In this document: one piece after another, positions 59,496-64,000 of the stretch | Layout of the letters: each line of letters begins with the position of its first letter | Numbering within the stretch: position 1 is the stretch's first letter | Source: Azadirachta indica | Taxonomy: Eukaryota > Streptophyta > Magnoliopsida > Sapindales > Meliaceae | Direction: 5' to 3' | Length of the DNA stretch: 64,000 nucleotides | Assembly (NCBI GenBank): GCA_022749755.1 | Contig: CM040441.1 | Span: forward strand, 23,065,475-23,129,474 | Position numbers and translations under genes: made by a program | Notes under the pieces: generated by a model | What the model was told of the DNA's origin: nothing | What the model saw: the letters and a program-made list of their open reading frames with translations, nothing else | The model's database searches: none

Positions 59496-60592
59496 ATGTC
59501 TCACAATCAAGAAGAAAATTCAACCTCAGGGGTACAACAGCTAACTATCTCGAATCTACAATTACAAGCGAGATGAGACGAATGTTGAAGGCTAAGTTAG
59601 AACCAATTCATGAGAGGATTGATAGGTTGGAAGAAGAGACACCACGAGGGCAACATCAAATCTCTTCCATTAGACAATCACCTAGGCAAGTGCAACCAAG
59701 GGTACAATGGGGTAATATTGAGGATGATAAGGAGTTAAATGAATCACCAATGAATCAGGGCAGGTATTTGGGTGGTTATGGGAATAAAGAAGCTAGGTTG
59801 GGTAGATCTAAGTTTTTGGATGATGATTTAGGAAGCATTAAGGTAAAAATTCCACCGTTACAAGGAAAAAAAAACGATCCTGAAGCTTATTTAAAGTAGA
59901 GTGAGAGAAGAAAATAGAGATAGTTTTCGATTGTCACAACTACTCCAAAACCAAAAAGATAAAACCTGCGGCCATTGAATTTACTGATTATGCTATTATT
60001 TGGTGGGATCAATTATTAAAGGATAAGAGAAGAAATCAAGAACGCTCTGTTGAAACGTGGGACGAGATGAAGACAATAATGAGAAGACGTTTCATTCCAA
60101 GCCACTACCATCAAGAGTTGTTCAACAAATTGCAACGTCTAACTCGAAAATCTAAAAGCCTAGATAAATAGTATAAAGAGATGGAGGTTGCTATGATTCG
60201 AGCAAATGTGGAGGAGGATAGAGAAGCTACCATGGCTAGATTCTTACATAGTTTAAATCGTGAGATCACAAACGTGGTGAAGATGCAATATTATGTAGAA
60301 TTGACAGATATGATACACCAAGCCATCAAAGTTGAGCAACAATTGAAGCGAAGAAACATGGCTAGAAGAGGGGCAAGCACGACTGCTACAAACTCATGGA
60401 GATCAACTCCTAAACGGGAGGAATTTCCATTAACAAAGTTTAATTCTGAAGCTTCTAAGGATGTGAAACAAGTTGTGCCATAAAAATAAGGTAACATTGA
60501 ATCCACCTCTTCTAAAAATCATGACATTAAGTGCTTTAAATGTCAAAGCAGGGGTCATATAGCTAGCCAATGCCCAAATTGTCATTACCTAC
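59496..60592 (+). pseudogene. gag: CRM-1 gag (broken), zinc knuckle intact
   Basis: Starts at ATG 59496 (MSHNQEENSTSGVQQL). A deletion near 59568 stops it early. The acidic N-terminal region (IDRLEEETPRGQHQIS) is open at 59573-59899 and ends at a TAG. From 59904 it matches window position 1. The retrotransposon gag block, a TAG at 60169, then frame 60181-60483 follow. The zinc knuckle CFKCQSRGHIASQC at 60532-60573 keeps all four ligands, unlike the left copy. After it the sequence jumps to protease-like bases and stops. Confidence 0.9.
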
Positions 60593-60731
60593 CATGAACA
60601 TTAGCTTCGTTTTGCACTTAATGTCTTCATTTGCATCCTGAATCAAAATATGAGAATAATTAATACATTTAAGAACTAAATAAACATAAAGAACTAAAAA
60701 ATTAAGTGAGAAAAATGTGGCATTCTGCATT
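60593..60731. other. Unassigned spacer (duplicate)
   Basis: Second copy of the unexplained AT-rich spacer at 691-827. Confidence 0.4.
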
Positions 60732-61131
60732 CTTATCATACATTTTATTTCAAAAACGAAGAAGTTGAAAACGTATGATTTTCAGGGTCAGAAATGTCAA
60801 ATGTCATACGGACTCAAAAAACAACTTGATTTTAAGATGGGCTGCATGTCTTGTTACTCATCATCGTGTAAATATTGTTACAGTGCATTTTATTTCAATA
60901 ACGAAGAAGTTGACAACGATTTTCGAGGCCAAAATTGTCAAACGTAATACAAACTCAAAAAAATAACTTTGTTTCGACATAGACTGCACGCCTTTTACTC
61001 ACCATCGTGTGAGTATCATTATGGTGCATTGTATTTCGAAAATGGAGAAGTTGAAAACGTATGATTTTCGGCACAAGAATTGTCAAACGTGAGACCAATT
61101 AGAAAAACAACTTTGTTTCGACATAGAGCGC
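60732..61131 (-). repeat. SatA, ~3 monomers, inverted
   Basis: Duplicate of 828-1228, same junction with the Athila LTR. Confidence 0.9.
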
Positions 61132-62511
61132 TGATAAATCAATATTTGTCCTAATATTTTATTATGTTTATGTCCTTTATTCATGTATTTTATTTTAGAA
61201 TTTTATTACTTTAAGTTTCTTTTTTTTTTACTTGTAGGAATTGTTATAGAAAGTCTAAAAACAAACCCAAGATGCTGGAAGGTCTGTATTTACTGAATAT
61301 AGTTCGTATTTTCTAGTATAACTTTATTCTCAATACTCATATTTGGGTGATACAAAATAATTTGAAAACTAGATATAATGATTTACAAACTTACATTTCA
61401 AAAAGAAAGCGAATGTTGAAGTTTAAGGGTCAAAATTCCAGCTGGTAAAAAGACAACTAGAAGACAGGCTTTCCTTGACATGTGGGAGTAAATTTTGAAT
61501 AAGTTGTTGACAAAATGAGTAAAAAGGGAAGACTTTGGTAGTGTTGTTGGGTAGAGAATGAATTGAGGAAGGATTTGATGAAAAAGAGGATTTTCTAAAG
61601 AGGGTGTTTTCCATTGGAGGGGCAGGATTGCTGGATTGAAGAAGAGGACATTCTTGTTGGGCAGAATTATCATCTTCTTCAAAACTTGGTGGTGAACCTT
61701 CAAAAAGGGAAGCTTTCCTTAAGTTTGTTTATTTTTTAAATATGCTTAGAACTTTTATAATTAGATTCATAGATTTGAATTTAAGAATGGAAGTATAAAC
61801 ATACTTTGGGATTTTGGCCTTGTTATTGAAATGGTATTGAATATTTTGTGAAATGTGATTAATTAGATATTGATATTATTTCTTGTTCATTGATATGTAT
61901 AATTTTGATTATTTATCGTGGATTTGCTATCTATTATTTGTGATTGAAATTAATTTGAGAATTAAGGTGTTAGAAACATCATCTTACCTTAACTAAGCTC
62001 TTTTGAAAAAGTATTTAAATTGACTACATTGAGTTGGTTTGATTTAAATGGTTAAATGATTTTCTTATAACAATACAATTAATTAAGTAGAAGTCTTATA
62101 TCAAGGATATATTTAATTAATTGTAAGTGAGAATTACCATGATCATTAGAATTCTCTACCTTTAGTGGAAGAACCAATAATCTAAATTACATAATGGTTG
62201 TCTAATTCACCTAATATTTCAATACCAAATTAGATAACTAGCCAAATCCCATTTAAGTTCATTGAATTCAACAGAATCTTATTGATTTTAAGTTATTGTA
62301 ATTTAGCTTTTTAATCACTTCAATTGGGATAATATGAATTTGTTATTTGATTGTATTAAAGTATTTATAATTTTATGTTTGCTTAAATTAGTAATTAACA
62401 GGAAACATTAAGGATTTAAACCATTACAATTTCGCGAGAAATCGACCTCGGAGTGAACTTATTGTCAGCTATTAACGATTCGTGCACTTGCGAGCATTTA
62501 AAACTTACACA
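61132..62511 (+). repeat. Athila-type 5' LTR
   Basis: Duplicate of 1229-2607, with only a few differences in T runs. Confidence 0.9.
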
Positions 62512-62520
62512 TCAAGTTTT

Positions 62521-62538
62521 TGGCGTTGTTGCCGGGGA
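62521..62538 (+). other. Primer binding site, tRNA-Asp type
   Basis: TGGCGTTGTTGCCGGGGA. It differs from the left copy by one base (T for C at the sixth position). Confidence 0.85.
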
Positions 62539-62669
62539 ATTGATTTTTAAATATATATTTTTTTTTTCTTTGTTGTTATTTTTTTTTTTGTTTGTTTTGA
62601 GCGTTTCATTTATTGGTATTTTATTTTGTTTTTTTGTAACTTAATTTTTTTTTTTCTTTCATTAGGTAT

Positions 62670-63417
62670 ATGCACGGTGAGAATTCCCTAAAAGGAGATC
62701 TTGGGGAGAAAAGGAATAATATCCTAAAAATAAAGGAGAATTTGAGACAACTAGTTGAAAACATCAATTACGTACTGAGCAAGAAGAAGAAATTGTTGAG
62801 GAAACAGCAAGCATGGAGGCCCAAACAATAGAAGTAGCCGAAAGACAAGGGTGATGAAGGAGTATGCAAGGCCAATCATTAGCACTTCTACATCTTGCAT
62901 ACAATTGGAGGATGCTGCGTGAAATTATAAGATAAAAAAACATACATTATTCTATATTGCCTTCTTTTTATGGAATGCTTAACGAAAACCCTTCGATTTT
63001 CATTAGGGACTTTTATGCGACAGTGCAAACTTTTCCTTTGTAAAGATTAACCGAGGATCAACTTAGAATGAGATGTTTTCCCTATATGCTGAAAGATAGA
63101 GCTAAAGCTTGGTTGATGACCCTTCCACCAAGATCTTTAACTACATGGGAAGCAGTTTATAATAAATTCATGGGAAAATTCTACTCTCCTCAGAAGACCA
63201 CTGAGTTTAAGGACTAAAATTGTCACCTTTTCTCAAATGGAGAGAAAGCCTTTCCATGAAGTATGGGATAGATTCAAGATGCTTCTTATCCAATGTCCTC
63301 ACCATCATTTTTCGCTATAGCTATAAAACAAATTTTCTATGATGGATTGACGCAACAATGTCAATACACGGTTGATAAAGCTATCAGGGGTGATACAAAT
63401 CTTATCAATAACATGAT
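62670..63417 (+). pseudogene. gag: Athila gag, 5' part (broken)
   Basis: Duplicate of 2766-3512, with the same early stop, frameshifts and 3' breakpoint. The disabling changes are shared, so they existed before the duplication. Confidence 0.85.
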
Positions 63418-64000
63418 GAAACCGAATACCGAATGTAGTAAAGAACCCTAAAATTTCTCCAAAATGCAAGTTTATAAAGTCTTGACCCGATACCTATGTA
63501 GATAAGAACCAACACTATGATTTATCCAAACGCCACAGCAAGAATTCTTAAGAAAAAGCTTAAAAATTTAGATGATAAGTTTGGTTATTTTGAACGCCAC
63601 AAGAAATTAAACTTAAAAAGTTCAAGAATAAAAATTTGTAAGAAATAATTTAACACTCAAATTACTTGTTTCATTTCAAGAAATGAAAGCCTTTTTATAG
63701 GCAAATACAAATAGAAAATGTCAAAAGTTAAGTGATACGAAGCTCGCCAATATTGTGACGAAACTCAACACCGAATGTAGTACAAAACCCCAAGATTTTC
63801 CCAAAATGCAATTTTATAGAATCTTAACCCGATACTTATTCAGATAAGAACCAAGACTATGATTTACTCAAATGCCACATCAAGAGTTTTTAAAAAAACA
63901 CTTAAGAATTTAGATGATAAGTTTCGTTGTTTTGAATGCTACAAGAAATTAAATTTGAAGAGCTCAAGAATAAGAACTTATAAAAATAATATAACACTCA
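63418..64000 (-). repeat. CRM-1 LTR fragment and start of next LTR
   Basis: Duplicate of 3513-4096. The fragment runs to 63732. A complete LTR start (TGATACGAAGCTCGCC) begins at 63733 and leaves the window. Whether the U3 triplication exists in this copy cannot be seen. Confidence 0.88.

Larger units (their letters stand above)
59904..64000. repeat. Segmental duplication, right copy
   Basis: Near-identical direct copy of window positions 1-4096, offset 59903-59904 bp. Position 59904 is inside gag, and the gag sequence upstream (59496-59903) continues past what the window shows for the left copy. The duplication therefore probably extends to the left of position 1 too. Confidence 0.95.

Overview
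The window looks like repeat-only plant DNA, from a seed plant and probably a eudicot. I found no host gene, tRNA or rRNA. The DNA is AT-rich and almost fully explained by two things. One is a 145-bp satellite, in two subfamilies called SatA and SatB here. The other is decayed Ty3/gypsy LTR retrotransposons nested in the satellite and in each other. A 100-N scaffold gap lies at 41627-41726. I cannot name the genus.

Four retroelement families are visible. CRM-1 is a centromeric-retrotransposon-type chromovirus: its LTR runs from TGATGCAAA to GTATCA (~810 bp), its primer site is initiator-Met-like, and its pol reading frame runs into the 3' LTR with a GPITRARAK motif. CRM-2 is a relative with an ~846-bp LTR and a GPVTRAR motif. 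The third is an Athila-type element with a ~1.38-kb LTR, a tRNA-Asp primer site and an Athila-like gag and pol. LTR-X is a short, almost internal-free element flanked by an apparent 5-bp target duplication in satellite. Every coding region carries stops, frameshifts or deletions, so none is autonomous here.

Layout. 1-3.5 kb: CRM-1 gag, three inverted satellite monomers, Athila 5' LTR, primer site and gag. 3.5-6.1 kb: minus-strand CRM-1 LTR with a triplicated U3 half, then integrase. 6.1-14.6 kb: one plus-strand CRM-1 element split by 2.9 kb of satellite. 14.6-16.7 kb: satellite. 16.7-25.7 kb: minus-strand pile of Athila LTR, CRM-2 and rearranged CRM-1. 25.7-29.1 kb: satellite. 29.1-34.9 kb: minus-strand Athila with most of pol. 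34.9-38.1 kb: satellite holding LTR-X. 38.1-39.5 kb: truncated Athila LTR and an inverted pair of CRM-1 LTRs. 39.5-41.6 kb: satellite. 41.7-45.7 kb: the divergent SatB subfamily, with a strand switch and CRM-1 pieces. 45.7-47.5 kb: CRM-1 integrase and LTR. 47.5-53.5 kb: SatA. 53.5-58.2 kb: minus-strand CRM-1 and Athila LTR. 58.2-64 kb: plus-strand CRM-1 5' end, followed by a near-identical second copy of window positions 1-4096.

Taken together, a ~145-bp tandem satellite interrupted by CRM-clade elements is the usual make-up of a plant centromere or pericentromere. Shared breakpoints show at least four rounds of segmental duplication: 1-4096 with 59904-64000; 39.07-41.28 with 14.1-16.3 kb; 16.70-18.70 with 55.62-57.43 kb; and 37.96-38.77 with 1.06-1.85 kb. 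The centromere assignment is inference. The repeats, junctions and motifs are read directly from the sequence.
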